Below are positions 46,890 to 56,277 of a DNA stretch of 64,000 nucleotides, one piece after another. The notes under the pieces were generated by a model. It saw only the letters and a list, made by a program, of their open reading frames with translations, ran no database searches and was not told the DNA's origin. The DNA is from Vibrio coralliirubri (GTDB lineage Bacteria; Pseudomonadota; Gammaproteobacteria; Enterobacterales; Vibrionaceae), in assembly GCF_024347375.1 (NCBI RefSeq), contig NZ_AP025471.1, forward strand, positions 1,798,001 to 1,862,000, written 5' to 3'. How positions within the stretch are numbered: position 1 is the first letter of the stretch; each line of letters begins with the position of its first letter. The position numbers and the translations under genes are program-made.

Positions 46890-47780
46890 ATGAATATTGA
46901 ACACCTCAAATTGTTTGTTCGTTTAGCTTCCACGCATAACATCAGCATGGCTGGGCAAGAGCTTGGTTTGTCTCCTGCTGTTGCAAGCTCGCACATCAGT
47001 AAACTGGAAGACAATTTAGGCGTTCGCTTGGTGCATAGAACCACTCGCAAGGTCTCTTTAACCGAAGAGGGGGAAGCATTCTTACCTCATGCTGAAGAGG
47101 TGTTATCGAGTGTCGATGCTGCCAAATCGGCGGTTGGTGTGGGCTGTGACTCTCCAACCGGAACGCTGCGAGTTACCGCATCTGCGTCTTTTGGGCGTTT
47201 GCATCTTGTTCCTGCTTTACCTGGATTCTTAGAGCGCTACCCTGGGTTAAAAGTCGATCTCAGGCTATCAGATTCGATGGTGGATGTTGTTGAGGGTGGC
47301 TTTGATATCGCAATTCGTATCTCAGAGCTGAAAGACTCGACACTGATTGCCCGAAAACTTGCGACAGACAAACGCATTGTGTGTGCATCGCCTGATTACT
47401 TAATCAAATACGGTAAGCCAGCCACACCTCAAGATCTTAACGATCATCAGTGTATTAGCCTAATTGGTTTAGAAAACTGGACCTTCAATACTGAAAGTGG
47501 GCCTAAGACGATAAAGGCATCTGGGTCGTTCAGGGCAGATAACGGAGAAGCACTGCGTGACGCAGCTTCTGGTGGAATGGGTATCACGGTGACGTCGAAT
47601 TGGTGTGCGTATGAGCAACTGAAAAGTGGTCAACTGATTCAAATATTAGAAGATTACCCATTAACCTCAGAGCCTGCGATTTGGGCTGTGTACCCAAGCA
47701 CAAGGTTACTTGCGCCAAAGGTGAGAGCCTTCATTGACTACTTCTCTGAGTATTATGGCAACCCGCCGTATTGGGAGTAA
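46890..47780 (+). CDS. LysR family transcriptional regulator (copy B)
   Basis: 296 residues. The N-terminal domain is nearly identical to the LysR at 15039 (LKLFVRLASTHNIS, then VHRTTRKVSLTEEG). It has a full sensor domain ending PPYWE. It is convergent with the SDR at 47891 and follows the YdcH gene. Its target is not clear from local divergence. Confidence 0.88.
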   Translation: MNIEHLKLFVRLASTHNISMAGQELGLSPAVASSHISKLEDNLGVRLVHRTTRKVSLTEEGEAFLPHAEEVLSSVDAAKSAVGVGCDSPTGTLRVTASASFGRLHLVPALPGFLERYPGLKVDLRLSDSMVDVVEGGFDIAIRISELKDSTLIARKLATDKRIVCASPDYLIKYGKPATPQDLNDHQCISLIGLENWTFNTESGPKTIKASGSFRADNGEALRDAASGGMGITVTSNWCAYEQLKSGQLIQILEDYPLTSEPAIWAVYPSTRLLAPKVRAFIDYFSEYYGNPPYWE

Positions 47781-47802
47781 ACGTAGAGACAAGCGTTGTA
47801 CG

Positions 47803-47852
47803 AAAAAGCCCTGTGTTTCTAACTTAATACATTAGAAACACAGGGTTTTTTT
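47803..47852. terminator. Long bidirectional terminator
   Basis: A 14-bp stem CCCTGTGTTTCTAA / TTAGAAACACAGGG extended by A and T runs, with a 9-base loop; serves the LysR (+) and SDR (-) genes. Confidence 0.93.
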
Positions 47853-47890
47853 ATTGAGATTTGCAAATCAACTCGCATGAGTCGTCGCGA

Positions 47891-48700
47891 TTAAGAAAGC
47901 GTCGCTTTGATGATCTCTTCAATTTTAGCGACAACTTGCTGTGACTTATCGCCGTAAATCGCATCTGGGTGTGGGTTTGCAAACGTGTTGTTGTCGTTAT
48001 CAAAGTATTGACCGCTCGCTTGTGCGAACTCATCAGACAATGATGCGCGAACCAGAATATCAGAACCGATGCTTAGGTCGCCGCCTGCAATACCGTAAGC
48101 GTCTTTCACCATCTTACTGCCTAGTAACGAAGCTGGGTTGACCGCAACCACCATTGGCCCCGTAGAGCCTAACTCTTTTGCCATCTCTCGAGTCCACATG
48201 GTGATCGCAAGCTTGCTTTGTGCGTAAGCGTCACCATCAGACATTGGCTTCTTGCCTTCTAGCGCTTCGATGTTCACTGCAGCTTGCGCCGCTGAAGACA
48301 GGTTCACCACTCGGCTAGATGCATCGAGTACAGGTAGCAGACGTTTAGTCAGATGGTATGGTGAAATGGTATTCACAACAAAACGAACATCTAACCCGTC
48401 TTTAGTGATCGGGTTCGGAGTGTTGAACACACCTGCGTTGTTAATCAGTACATCAATCTTATCGTGCTCAGCAATTATTTCGTCCGCCAACGCATCCACA
48501 TCAGCCAGAACAGACAAGTCTGCCACGTAACTTTGAATTTTCGCTTCAGCAGAGATAGCCACAAGTTGCTGCTCTACGTCTTTGAGTTTGCTTGGGTTAC
48601 GTCCATGCAATAAAACGTGGTGACCTTGTTGAACAAGTACTTTTGCCGTTTCGAAGCCGATACCATCGGTAGAGCCTGTGATCAGAATAACTTTTTGCAT
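47891..48700 (-). CDS. Short-chain dehydrogenase/reductase (copy B)
   Basis: 269 residues. TGSTDGIG for the cofactor, NNAGVF, VNLSSAAQ and YAQSK as the catalytic residues. It aligns along its whole length with the SDR at 11451, including the rare segment NPASLLGSKMVKDAYGI. The substrate is unknown. GGAAT is near the ATG. Confidence 0.88.
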   Translation of the reverse strand: MQKVILITGSTDGIGFETAKVLVQQGHHVLLHGRNPSKLKDVEQQLVAISAEAKIQSYVADLSVLADVDALADEIIAEHDKIDVLINNAGVFNTPNPITKDGLDVRFVVNTISPYHLTKRLLPVLDASSRVVNLSSAAQAAVNIEALEGKKPMSDGDAYAQSKLAITMWTREMAKELGSTGPMVVAVNPASLLGSKMVKDAYGIAGGDLSIGSDILVRASLSDEFAQASGQYFDNDNNTFANPHPDAIYGDKSQQVVAKIEEIIKATLS

Positions 48701-48880
48701 GGAATAGATTCCTTATTAAAGCGCTGACATGGTGAGCGTTTTTAAATGTGTTGTTTCGTTGAGATAAAGAATAGCAACCTTTTGTGAAGTTGATAATCAA
48801 CGGGATTAATAAAACACTATTTAGTTTTTGTTGAAAATAGAGGTGTAAACAAAGTCTCCGGTTGAGCGGAATAGCAGACA

Positions 48881-48913
48881 ATAAAAAAGCTTAGCGCGGG
48901 GGACGCTAAGCTT
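48881..48913 (-). terminator. Terminator after glpD
   Basis: Perfect 10-bp stem AAGCTTAGCG / CGCTAAGCTT with a 7-base loop; T-run on the minus strand. Confidence 0.92.
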
Positions 48914-48955
48914 CATTGTTAAGTATGTTCTTGAACCATGTTTAGGCTGGTGGGG

Positions 48956-50515
48956 TTAGCCTACCTGAGAAAAGCTCACTACCTTGCTTTGTAGCTTCTC
49001 TTTCAGGTAATCCGTCACCGCTTGCTGCTCGGATTCGCTCATGTACAGACCAAGCTTGGTTCTGCGCCACAAGATGTCTTCGTCAGTCATCGCCATCTCT
49101 TCATTGATCAAGTAATCGATTTCAACTTGATAAACGCCATGCGCCTCGCTTGAGAACTGGATGCCAAGGTCTGCTTCGCTATTTGCGCCTTCCAGTAGCT
49201 TCCAAGTGTAAGTACCAAATTGAGTCACGTAGCGAAGCAATAGCGCTTCAGGTGCCCAAGGGTATTTAGTGTGGATCATCTTCGCAAGTTGCTCTCTGCT
49301 GCAACTAAAGTTACCGCCTGGAAGCGTGTTGTTGGCTGTCCAAGGTGCACCCATGTTGGTTAGGTGTGGTTCTAACTTCTTAAGTGCTGCTTCGCCTAGC
49401 TTACGGTAAGTGGTTAGCTTGCCGCCGAAGATCGAAAGCAGTGGCGCTTGATCCAGTTCTGCGTCCAATTCCAACGTGTAGTCACGAGTGATCGCTTGTG
49501 GAGAATCAGATTCATCGTCACAAAGCGGTCTTACGCCACTGTATGTCCAAACTACATCTTCACGGCCAAGCTGTTTAACAAAGTGCTGGTTAACAATATC
49601 AATCAAGTAATCCACTTCGACATCATCAATTGCGACGTTACGTGGGTCGCCTTTGTATTCAAGGTCAGTCGTGCCGATGATCGAGAACTTATCTAGGTAA
49701 GGGATCATGAACACAATACGATTGTCTTTGTTTTGCAGAATGTACGCTTGTGGTTCGTCATGAATGCGTGGCACAACAATGTGTGAGCCTTTGATCAGAC
49801 GAATATTACGAGGCGAAGCTTGCTCTAATCCATCATCAAAGAACTGTTTAACCCAAGGACCAGCCGCGTTAACAAGCGCTTTTGCTTTGCGTTCAAAGCG
49901 TTGGTTTGTCATCACATCAAGGATCGTCACATGCCAAATACCACCTTCGCGGTGCGCTTTTTCAACACGGCAGTAGTTACGTACTTCTGCGTTGTTTTCT
50001 TTTGCTGCTAATACGTTGAGCAACACCATACGCGCATCATCCACCCAGCAATCTGAGTATTCGAAGCCCGTCTTCATTTCTGGTTTCAGTAGGCCCGATT
50101 TCGCTAGGTTGACTGTCTTGCTTCCCGGAAGAGTGGTGCGCTTACCCAAGTTATCGTAAAGGAATAGGCCACAGCGAATCATCCAAGCTGGGCGTAAAAA
50201 TGGTCGATGAGGCAAACGGAAACGCATTGGTTGAGCAACATGAGGCGCTTTTCTTAACAAGACTTCACGTTCAGCGAGTGCTTCCGAAACCAAACGAAAT
50301 TCGTAATGTTCAAGGTAGCGTAGGCCACCGTGGATAAGCTTTGAGCTGGCAGAAGACGTTGCAGATGCGAAATCATTTGCTTCGTATAAGCCAACGTTTA
50401 GACCACGACCTGATGCGTCTGCCGCGATGCCTGCACCGTTGATGCCGCCGCCAATCACGATCAAGTCTAAAGTGGAAGATGTACTGTTGTTTGAATTATT
50501 TTGTTGAGCACTCAT
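48956..50515 (-). CDS. glpD: Aerobic glycerol-3-phosphate dehydrogenase
   Basis: 519 residues, near the E. coli GlpD length. FAD site LDLIVIGGGINGAGIAADAS at the start, SSKLIHGGLRYLEHYEFRLV and PLLSIFGGKLTTYRKLGE are the family signatures. It oxidises sn-glycerol 3-phosphate to dihydroxyacetone phosphate at the inner membrane and passes electrons to quinone. It lies after glpR on the same strand with its own upstream region and its own terminator. Confidence 0.97.
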   Translation of the reverse strand: MSAQQNNSNNSTSSTLDLIVIGGGINGAGIAADASGRGLNVGLYEANDFASATSSASSKLIHGGLRYLEHYEFRLVSEALAEREVLLRKAPHVAQPMRFRLPHRPFLRPAWMIRCGLFLYDNLGKRTTLPGSKTVNLAKSGLLKPEMKTGFEYSDCWVDDARMVLLNVLAAKENNAEVRNYCRVEKAHREGGIWHVTILDVMTNQRFERKAKALVNAAGPWVKQFFDDGLEQASPRNIRLIKGSHIVVPRIHDEPQAYILQNKDNRIVFMIPYLDKFSIIGTTDLEYKGDPRNVAIDDVEVDYLIDIVNQHFVKQLGREDVVWTYSGVRPLCDDESDSPQAITRDYTLELDAELDQAPLLSIFGGKLTTYRKLGEAALKKLEPHLTNMGAPWTANNTLPGGNFSCSREQLAKMIHTKYPWAPEALLLRYVTQFGTYTWKLLEGANSEADLGIQFSSEAHGVYQVEIDYLINEEMAMTDEDILWRRTKLGLYMSESEQQAVTDYLKEKLQSKVVSFSQVG

Positions 50516-50595
50516 GGTTTTGACCTCTTTCTGAGCGAACGAGCATTTTAGAACATAATTGAATCCTATATGAACTTTCGTTTGCGGTCATTTAT

Positions 50596-50603
50596 TATTT
50601 TCG
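50596..50603. promoter_or_regulatory. Putative GlpR-related motif before glpD
   Basis: TATTTTCG, the reverse of the CGAAAATA core also found before glpR (51618-51625) and glpF (54359-54366). It is a short motif, offered as a candidate only. Confidence 0.4.
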
Positions 50604-50631
50604 TTTATGCGCGTTTTATGTGATTTGGGCA

Positions 50632-50663
50632 TAAAAAAACCTCTGCTTATGAAAGCAGAGGTT
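50632..50663 (-). terminator. Terminator after glpR
   Basis: Perfect 11-bp stem AACCTCTGCTT / AAGCAGAGGTT, 4-base loop; T-run on the minus strand. Confidence 0.9.
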
Positions 50664-50785
50664 CAAATAAGACTAATTCGAGCATAGAAGCGACAGTGAC
50701 AGCGAGCAAGTTTTACTTTATTAACTTTTCTATAAAGAATGGTGATTCATTTAAGAAAGTGGCGTCACTGAGCTCTTATGTTTAG

Positions 50786-51571
50786 TTATTCGCTCATAGG
50801 ACGAGCGGTATCGATCACTTCTAATGGTATTGCCGAATCTTTAAGGATGTTGAGGATCTCTTCTGGTGGCTGCTTATTGGTAAATACCATGTGGGCTTGA
50901 GAGATATTGCCGAGCTTAACCATCGCGTTACGGCCAAACTTAGTGTGGTCGACGGCTAAGAAGATGCTGCGACTGTTTTCTATGATGGCTTGTTTCACAC
51001 GAACTTCGTGGTAATCAAAATCGAGCAGTGAGCCATCAAAATCGATTCCACTGATACCCAAAATACCGAAGTCGAGGCGGAACTGCTTCACAAAATCGAG
51101 TGTCGCTTCGCCAACAATACCGCCGTCGCGGTTGCGTACTTCGCCACCGGCCAAGATAACCTTTATCTCTGGGTTCGGCAGAAGGATGCTGGCAACGTTA
51201 ATGTTGTTGGTGACAACTCGTAATTGTTTGTGATTTTTATTGAGCGCACGAGCCACCGATTCTGGCGTGGTGCCGATATCAACGAACAGGGTTGCACCAT
51301 CTGGGATGTGCTTAACCAGTTCGTCGGCGATCACGTCTTTTTCGTTGAAGTTAAGCGCTTTACGCGTGTTATAAGAGGTGTTTTCCGAGCTTAAAGGAAT
51401 GGTAGCACCACCATGATAGCGACGAATCTTGTTGCTATCGGCCAGTTCATTGAGGTCTCGTCTGATGGTTTGTGGGCTGACATCGAACTTTTCAACGAGC
51501 TCTTCGGTGCTCACATATCCTTGTGTTTTTACCAGATCTACAATCTGCTGGTGTCTTGGTATCTGCTTCAC
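50786..51571 (-). CDS. glpR: Glycerol-3-phosphate regulon repressor, DeoR family
   Basis: 261 residues. The DeoR helix-turn-helix (YVSTEELVEKFDVSPQTIRR, then KIRRYHGGA) and sugar-phosphate isomerase-like effector domain (DIGTTPESVARALN) are complete. It represses the glp genes and releases when glycerol 3-phosphate binds. The start is GTG 51571. It lies between glpK and glpD, a common Vibrio order, but with terminators on both sides. Confidence 0.95.
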   Translation of the reverse strand: MKQIPRHQQIVDLVKTQGYVSTEELVEKFDVSPQTIRRDLNELADSNKIRRYHGGATIPLSSENTSYNTRKALNFNEKDVIADELVKHIPDGATLFVDIGTTPESVARALNKNHKQLRVVTNNINVASILLPNPEIKVILAGGEVRNRDGGIVGEATLDFVKQFRLDFGILGISGIDFDGSLLDFDYHEVRVKQAIIENSRSIFLAVDHTKFGRNAMVKLGNISQAHMVFTNKQPPEEILNILKDSAIPLEVIDTARPMSE

Positions 51572-51617
51572 TTAACTTACCACTCCCTGCGCGCAAAGGG
51601 CTCTAGCGCGTCAAAAT

Positions 51618-51625
51618 CGAAAATA
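51618..51625. promoter_or_regulatory. Putative GlpR-related motif before glpR
   Basis: CGAAAATA, 47 bases before the GTG start of glpR. It is a candidate half-site only. Confidence 0.4.
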
Positions 51626-51738
51626 TAAACTCACGCTATTGTGCTCGAATTGATGAAAAGAGAGAAGTAATGATGGTAAGGAATCATGTCTAAACCGCAA
51701 AAACGCTGGTCAATACGTGGAATTTGAGCCTGAAACGC

Positions 51739-51767
51739 AAAAAAGAGCACAAAATAGTGCTCTTTTT
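51739..51767 (-). terminator. Terminator after glpK (second stem)
   Basis: Perfect stem AAAAGAGCAC / GTGCTCTTTT with loop AAAATA and A/T-runs. Confidence 0.88.
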
Positions 51768-51786
51768 ACTTTCGTTTGCTGAGGTT

Positions 51787-51814
51787 CGAGCAATCTAATC
51801 GATGAGATTGCTCG
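51787..51814. other. Extra stem-loop after glpK (first stem)
   Basis: Perfect 10-bp stem CGAGCAATCT / AGATTGCTCG with an 8-base loop, before the classic terminator. No T-run; it may protect the mRNA end or be an extra stop signal. Confidence 0.6.
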
Positions 51815-51863
51815 AGTTCCTAGGTCAACGATTAATGATTAACGATGAGCTGAATACTCAGTA

Positions 51864-53384
51864 TTACTCTTCGTCGTCATCGTGCAGCTCAGACCAAACC
51901 TGTGCACACTTGATTGCACGCTTCCAGCCTTTATAACGGCGGTTACGCTTCTCTTCGTCGTGGTGTGGCATGAAGGTGCGGTTAAGAACGGCTTTGTCTT
52001 GAAGCTCGTCAATGCTGTCCCAGAAACCAACCGCTAGGCCAGCAAGGTAAGCGGCACCCAGAGCGGTTACTTCCGTTACTTCAGGACGGTGAACTTCAGT
52101 ATCAAGCACGTCTGATTGGAACTGCATTAGGAAGTTGTTCGCTACTGCGCCGCCATCAACACGTAGGTTCGCTAGCTTGATGCCAGAGTCCGCTTGCATC
52201 GCGTCTAATACGTCACGCGTTTGGTAAGCAATGCCTTCCAAGGTTGCACGGATAATGTGGTTAGAGTTAACACCACGAGTCAGGCCAACAATCGTACCGC
52301 GAGCGTAAGCATCCCAGTATGGTGCGCCTAAACCAGTAAACGCAGGGACTACGTAAACGCCGTTTGAAGAGTCTACTTTGGTTGCGAAGTACTCAGAGTC
52401 TTCTGCGCCAGCCAGTAGCTTCATTTCATCACGTAGCCATTGGATTGATGCGCCGCCCATGAATACTGCACCTTCCAGTGCGTATGCAGGCTCGCCTTTA
52501 GGGCCACATGCCAGTGTTGTTAGTAGGCCGTTTTTCGATGTGACTTTCTCTTGGCCTGTGTTCATTAGAAGGAAACAACCCGTGCCGTAAGTGTTCTTAG
52601 CTTGGCCTGCTTCTACACACATTTGACCGTAAAGAGCTGCTTGTTGGTCACCCGCAATACCTGCGATTGGAATACGAGTACCGCCTTTACCACCAAGGTT
52701 TGTTTGACCGTAAACCTCAGAAGAACGCTTCACTTCTGGCATCATTGATGACGGGATCCCCATTTCATCAAGTAGCTTTTGATCCCAGCATAGGTCGTTG
52801 ATGTTGAACAACATAGTACGTGACGCGTTAGTGTAATCCGTAACGTGAACACGTCCTTGAGTCATCTTCCAAACCAACCAAGTATCAACCGTACCGAACA
52901 GTAGCTTGCCAGCTTCAGCGTCTTCGCGAGCGCCTTCAACGTTGTCTAGAATCCATTTTACTTTGGTACCTGAGAAATACGGGTCAAGGACTAAGCCAGT
53001 ATTGTCACGTACGTAGTCTTCTAGGCCACGTGCTTTTAGGTCTTCACAGATGTCTGCTGTGCGGCGACACTGCCACACGATTGCGTTATAAACCGGCTTG
53101 CCTGTCTCTTTGTTCCAAACAATGGTGGTTTCACGTTGGTTAGTGATACCAATGCCCGCTAGCTCATCGCTACGGATGCCTGCTTTAGCAAGCGCTTCAA
53201 CCAATGTTGAGCTTTGAGTTGCCCAGATTTCCATTGGATCATGTTCAACCCAACCGGCTTTAGGATAAATCTGAGTAAATTCGCGTTGAGAAGAGCTTAC
53301 GATGTTTGCATCGTGGTCGAGGATTACAGCGCGAGAGCTTGTGGTGCCTTGGTCTAGGGCAACAATGTATTTTTGCTCGGTCAT
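51864..53384 (-). CDS. glpK: Glycerol kinase
   Basis: 506 residues, full length. FGGY-kinase signatures: [20 protein letters not shown] at the start, [20 protein letters not shown], and the C-terminal FGGY motif [20 protein letters not shown]. It phosphorylates glycerol to sn-glycerol 3-phosphate with ATP in the cytoplasm. It lies 59 bases downstream of glpF in the same unit. AAGGATTCTTACC precedes the ATG. Confidence 0.98.
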   Translation of the reverse strand: MTEQKYIVALDQGTTSSRAVILDHDANIVSSSQREFTQIYPKAGWVEHDPMEIWATQSSTLVEALAKAGIRSDELAGIGITNQRETTIVWNKETGKPVYNAIVWQCRRTADICEDLKARGLEDYVRDNTGLVLDPYFSGTKVKWILDNVEGAREDAEAGKLLFGTVDTWLVWKMTQGRVHVTDYTNASRTMLFNINDLCWDQKLLDEMGIPSSMMPEVKRSSEVYGQTNLGGKGGTRIPIAGIAGDQQAALYGQMCVEAGQAKNTYGTGCFLLMNTGQEKVTSKNGLLTTLACGPKGEPAYALEGAVFMGGASIQWLRDEMKLLAGAEDSEYFATKVDSSNGVYVVPAFTGLGAPYWDAYARGTIVGLTRGVNSNHIIRATLEGIAYQTRDVLDAMQADSGIKLANLRVDGGAVANNFLMQFQSDVLDTEVHRPEVTEVTALGAAYLAGLAVGFWDSIDELQDKAVLNRTFMPHHDEEKRNRRYKGWKRAIKCAQVWSELHDDDEE

Positions 53385-53443
53385 GGTAAGAATCCTTTTT
53401 CTTTTGTTATTTATATTTTAGTAAATGTAGGGGCGCTTAGTGA

Positions 53444-54298
53444 TTAAGCTTGAGCTTGTTCAGCTTCTTGTTCTGTTTCACATTGGTTTGGAATTGTGCA
53501 GCCTTGGCCTTCAATAGGTAGGTAAGCACCGATAACACGTGGGTACAACCAGCCACCAAAACATGCACCCGCAATTGGAGCAAGGATTGGTACGATGAAG
53601 TAAGGAATATCACGAGCACCTGTTAGAGCGAAATCCCAACCTGCAAAGTAAGCGAACAGTTTTGGTCCGAAGTCACGAGCAGGGTTCATTGCAAAACCAG
53701 TCAGTGGACCTAAAGAACCACCGATAACTGCGATAAGAATACCGATAAGTAGCGGGTTCATTGCGCCGCGAGATGCGCCATTGTTCTCATCACCTAACGC
53801 TAAGATGGCAAACATCAACACTGCAGTAATCACGAATTCCACAGCAAAAGCGCCGAAGAAAGAGAGTGAAGCATGTGGGTAAGTCGAGAAGATACCAGCA
53901 GTTGATAGTGCGTCTTGGCTGCTACGAACGAAGTTGTGTGCGATTTCGTAGTCAGTGAATAGGTTACTGTACAGGCTGTAAACCAGTGCTGCAGAACAGA
54001 ATGCGCCAAGCAGTTGCGAAATGATGTAAGGCAGCACTTTCGCTTTATCAAAGCCATGGAACATTGCTAGTGCAATCGTCACCGCTGGGTTGATGTGAGC
54101 GCCTGACACGCCGGCAGTACAGTAAATTGCAATCGCAACACCGAAGCCCCAGATGATGCTGATTTCCCATTGTCCGAATGTTGCACCGGTTAGTACCAGT
54201 GCTGCCACACAGCCAACGCCGAAGAATATGAGTAATCCTGTACCGATAAATTCAGCCAAGCATTGCCCAAATAAAGAAGGGTGTTTGTTTGTTGTCAT
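53444..54298 (-). CDS. glpF: Glycerol uptake facilitator (aquaglyceroporin)
   Basis: 284 residues, six membrane segments and two NPA half-helices: HINPAVT at residues 70-72 and NPARDFG near residue 205. It passes glycerol across the inner membrane by facilitated diffusion for glpK. It is the first gene of the glpFK unit. A CGAAAATA element lies about 60 bases upstream. Confidence 0.96.
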   Translation of the reverse strand: MTTNKHPSLFGQCLAEFIGTGLLIFFGVGCVAALVLTGATFGQWEISIIWGFGVAIAIYCTAGVSGAHINPAVTIALAMFHGFDKAKVLPYIISQLLGAFCSAALVYSLYSNLFTDYEIAHNFVRSSQDALSTAGIFSTYPHASLSFFGAFAVEFVITAVLMFAILALGDENNGASRGAMNPLLIGILIAVIGGSLGPLTGFAMNPARDFGPKLFAYFAGWDFALTGARDIPYFIVPILAPIAGACFGGWLYPRVIGAYLPIEGQGCTIPNQCETEQEAEQAQA

Positions 54299-54358
54299 GT
54301 TCGAGTCCTTTTTAGTTTTGCTTATCTAGCACGCGTATTGTGCATAAATTTGCGAACT

Positions 54359-54373
54359 CGAAAATAAACGAAC
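54359..54373. promoter_or_regulatory. Putative GlpR-related site before glpF
   Basis: CGAAAATAAACGAAC, with CGAA at its left end and again near its right end; it lies 61 bases upstream of the glpF start. It resembles GlpR half-sites in style; not proven. Confidence 0.45.
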
Positions 54374-54547
54374 ATCAAAAGTGAGCGTTTGAGCATAAAA
54401 TTGTTAATTAAAGTCACTTGAAATGTTAATCCGAACACTTTTGCTCGGAAAAGACGCTCGCATGAACGTCATTGTTCGAATGGATGTGTTTCGAGGTCGC
54501 TAAAACTACCTGTATGTAAACGGATGCACAACTGGTACGAGGAGTTT

Positions 54548-54631
54548 ATGTTTGGATTTGTGATGCTACTTCGTGAGTGGTGGATTATTAGACGTAGCTT
54601 GATGATATTTAACACACTTTATGATATGTGA
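54548..54631 (+). CDS. Possible 27-residue peptide
   Basis: An ATG-started frame preceded by an excellent ribosome site (GAGGAG ending 5 bases before). The peptide MFGFVMLLREWWIIRRSLMI then FNTLYDM has two hydrophobic stretches around WW and RR. No homologue is known to me. It lies on the plus strand in the 428-base gap between two minus-strand genes; nothing else convincing fills that gap except the glpF promoter region. Confidence 0.45.
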   Translation: MFGFVMLLREWWIIRRSLMIFNTLYDM

Positions 54632-54726
54632 CCCGTCCGTCTATGCTTATGTGGTCATCGTATTTATTCTCCTTTTTACGATGACTGATTACCAGTTAGC
54701 CCCTTTTTATTTCAATGGATGCAGCT

Positions 54727-55158
54727 CTAAACCAGAGCTGCCACTTTTCCTTTCGCTACCAATTGATCTCGAACCGAGTCATACGCCCAGTTGAACGCAA
54801 TCGCGTAAAGTACGAAGAAAATCACTAGGCCGATGTCCATGATCAGTACGGTTAGGAAGTCGAGTTGTAGAACCCACATCAAGACAGGTAGAGTCACTGT
54901 CATCAAGCCAAGTTCAAAACCTAATCCGTGCAGGATACGTGTTTTCGTGGTTCTTTTGCTTCGGTCTGTTCCGTAAATTTTGTCGTAGCCATAGTTGTAA
55001 ACGTAGTTCCAAGCCATCGCTATCAATGATATTGCGAGCGCTAAGCCTGCCATTTCACCTGCGCCATTTCCTGTAACATAGGTTGCAAGCCCTGCCATCA
55101 AAACCAAAGCAACCAATTCAAATAGCACCATGTGCAACATGCGTTCTTTATGTGACAT
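54727..55158 (-). CDS. PACE family efflux transporter (AceI-like)
   Basis: 143 residues, two bacterial-transmembrane-pair domains of two segments each: ERMLHMVLFELVALVLMAGL and RILHGLGFELGLMTVTLPVL. The first FE pair and the repeat are as in AceI, which exports chlorhexidine and polyamines with proton exchange. The substrate here is unknown. It diverges from a LysR regulator, as AceI/AceR do. Confidence 0.9.
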   Translation of the reverse strand: MSHKERMLHMVLFELVALVLMAGLATYVTGNGAGEMAGLALAISLIAMAWNYVYNYGYDKIYGTDRSKRTTKTRILHGLGFELGLMTVTLPVLMWVLQLDFLTVLIMDIGLVIFFVLYAIAFNWAYDSVRDQLVAKGKVAALV

Positions 55159-55229
55159 TTTTCTAACTCTCTTTACGATTAAATAGCCGCCGATGGGCTA
55201 ATGACTTGGCTAGATAATATCTACTTAAG

Positions 55230-55266
55230 TGATAATATAAAGATAGTTATCATCACATATAGTGAT
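55230..55266. promoter_or_regulatory. LysR-type dyads in the PACE/LysR gap
   Basis: TGATAA-N11-TTATCA (55230-55252) and ATCAC-N5-GTGAT (55252-55266) share one base and lie 23 bases before the LysR start, 72 bases before the PACE start. Confidence 0.6.
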
Positions 55267-55288
55267 AGTAAGTTTTGGGAGAAACCGA

Positions 55289-56176
55289 ATGTACAACATT
55301 GAACAGCTGAAAATGTTTGTGTATGCCGTTGAATTAGGGTCATTTTCTGCCAGTGCTCGTCAATTGGGTAAGGTGCAGTCGGCGGTGAGCCAAGGCATCA
55401 GTAATCTTGAAATAGATTTTAATGTTGAGCTTTTTGATCGTTCGACTCGAAAGCCTTCACTAACCAAAGCGGGCGAGCAGTTATTTAAACAGGTGAAAGC
55501 GATCGTGCTGCAGGTTGAAGATCTGAATGTGACGGTTAGTGCGATGGGTAGCGGAGAAGAGGGGCTCATCAAAATTGCATTAGATGATTCATTGCTAGTT
55601 CCGAACCTATCTAAGATCCTTAGTCAGTTCAGTCAACAATTCCCTGCGACTGAAGTTGAACTGGTTGCGTGTACCACGACAGAGGTCAATCCGTTAATTA
55701 TTGAAGAGAGAGCCGACATTGGATTGATGTTTACCAATTTGGCTTTTGATGTCGGCTCTGAGCCTTGCTTTATTGGTCACTTACCATTTATTGCTGTGTG
55801 TCATCCAAGTCATTCACTCGCAAAAACAGGTGTCGCGAAACTCCCTGATTTACTCCCACATCGTCAGTTAGTGTTGAGGGGAGACAAGGGTAAGGTGATG
55901 GATCAGTTTCCGATGATTGCCGGTAAGGTGTGGTGGTCAAACAGCTTTATTGTTATCAAAGAGATGGTACTTGGCAGTGATATTGGCTGGGCATACTTAC
56001 CCAAGTACCTTGTCGAAGAGGAGCTGAATAAGCGGCGTTTAGTGGAGATTAATGTCTCATTCGATCACAAAACATGGTCGCCGCCCGTTGATCTTGTTCT
56101 GTCTAAAACACGCTCAAAAGGTCCAGCCTTGCTTTGGCTTGAACAAGCATTGAAAGGCTTACTAGACGAAGCGTAA
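55289..56176 (+). CDS. LysR family transcriptional regulator (AceR-like position)
   Basis: About 295 residues. The helix-turn-helix is complete (LKMFVYAVELGSFSASARQL, then LFDRSTRKPSLTKAG) and the sensor domain follows. ATG 55289 has GGGAG 9 bases upstream; the extension from 55262 has no such site. Divergent from the PACE gene, so it probably activates that gene, as AceR does for AceI. Confidence 0.88.
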   Translation: MYNIEQLKMFVYAVELGSFSASARQLGKVQSAVSQGISNLEIDFNVELFDRSTRKPSLTKAGEQLFKQVKAIVLQVEDLNVTVSAMGSGEEGLIKIALDDSLLVPNLSKILSQFSQQFPATEVELVACTTTEVNPLIIEERADIGLMFTNLAFDVGSEPCFIGHLPFIAVCHPSHSLAKTGVAKLPDLLPHRQLVLRGDKGKVMDQFPMIAGKVWWSNSFIVIKEMVLGSDIGWAYLPKYLVEEELNKRRLVEINVSFDHKTWSPPVDLVLSKTRSKGPALLWLEQALKGLLDEA

Positions 56177-56216
56177 AAAACTGGACGAAACTTAAATTGG
56201 GTGAAAATGAACAAAA

Positions 56217-56246
56217 AAAGGCTCACCGCTTAGCGTGTGAGCCTTT
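56217..56246. terminator. Terminator between LysR and ACR3 genes
   Basis: Stem AAAGGCTCAC / GTGAGCCTTT with inner CGC/GCG pairing and one bulge; A and T runs on both sides. Confidence 0.85.
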
Positions 56247-56277
56247 CTGTTCAAAGTGATACTGATTTTTATTAGTT

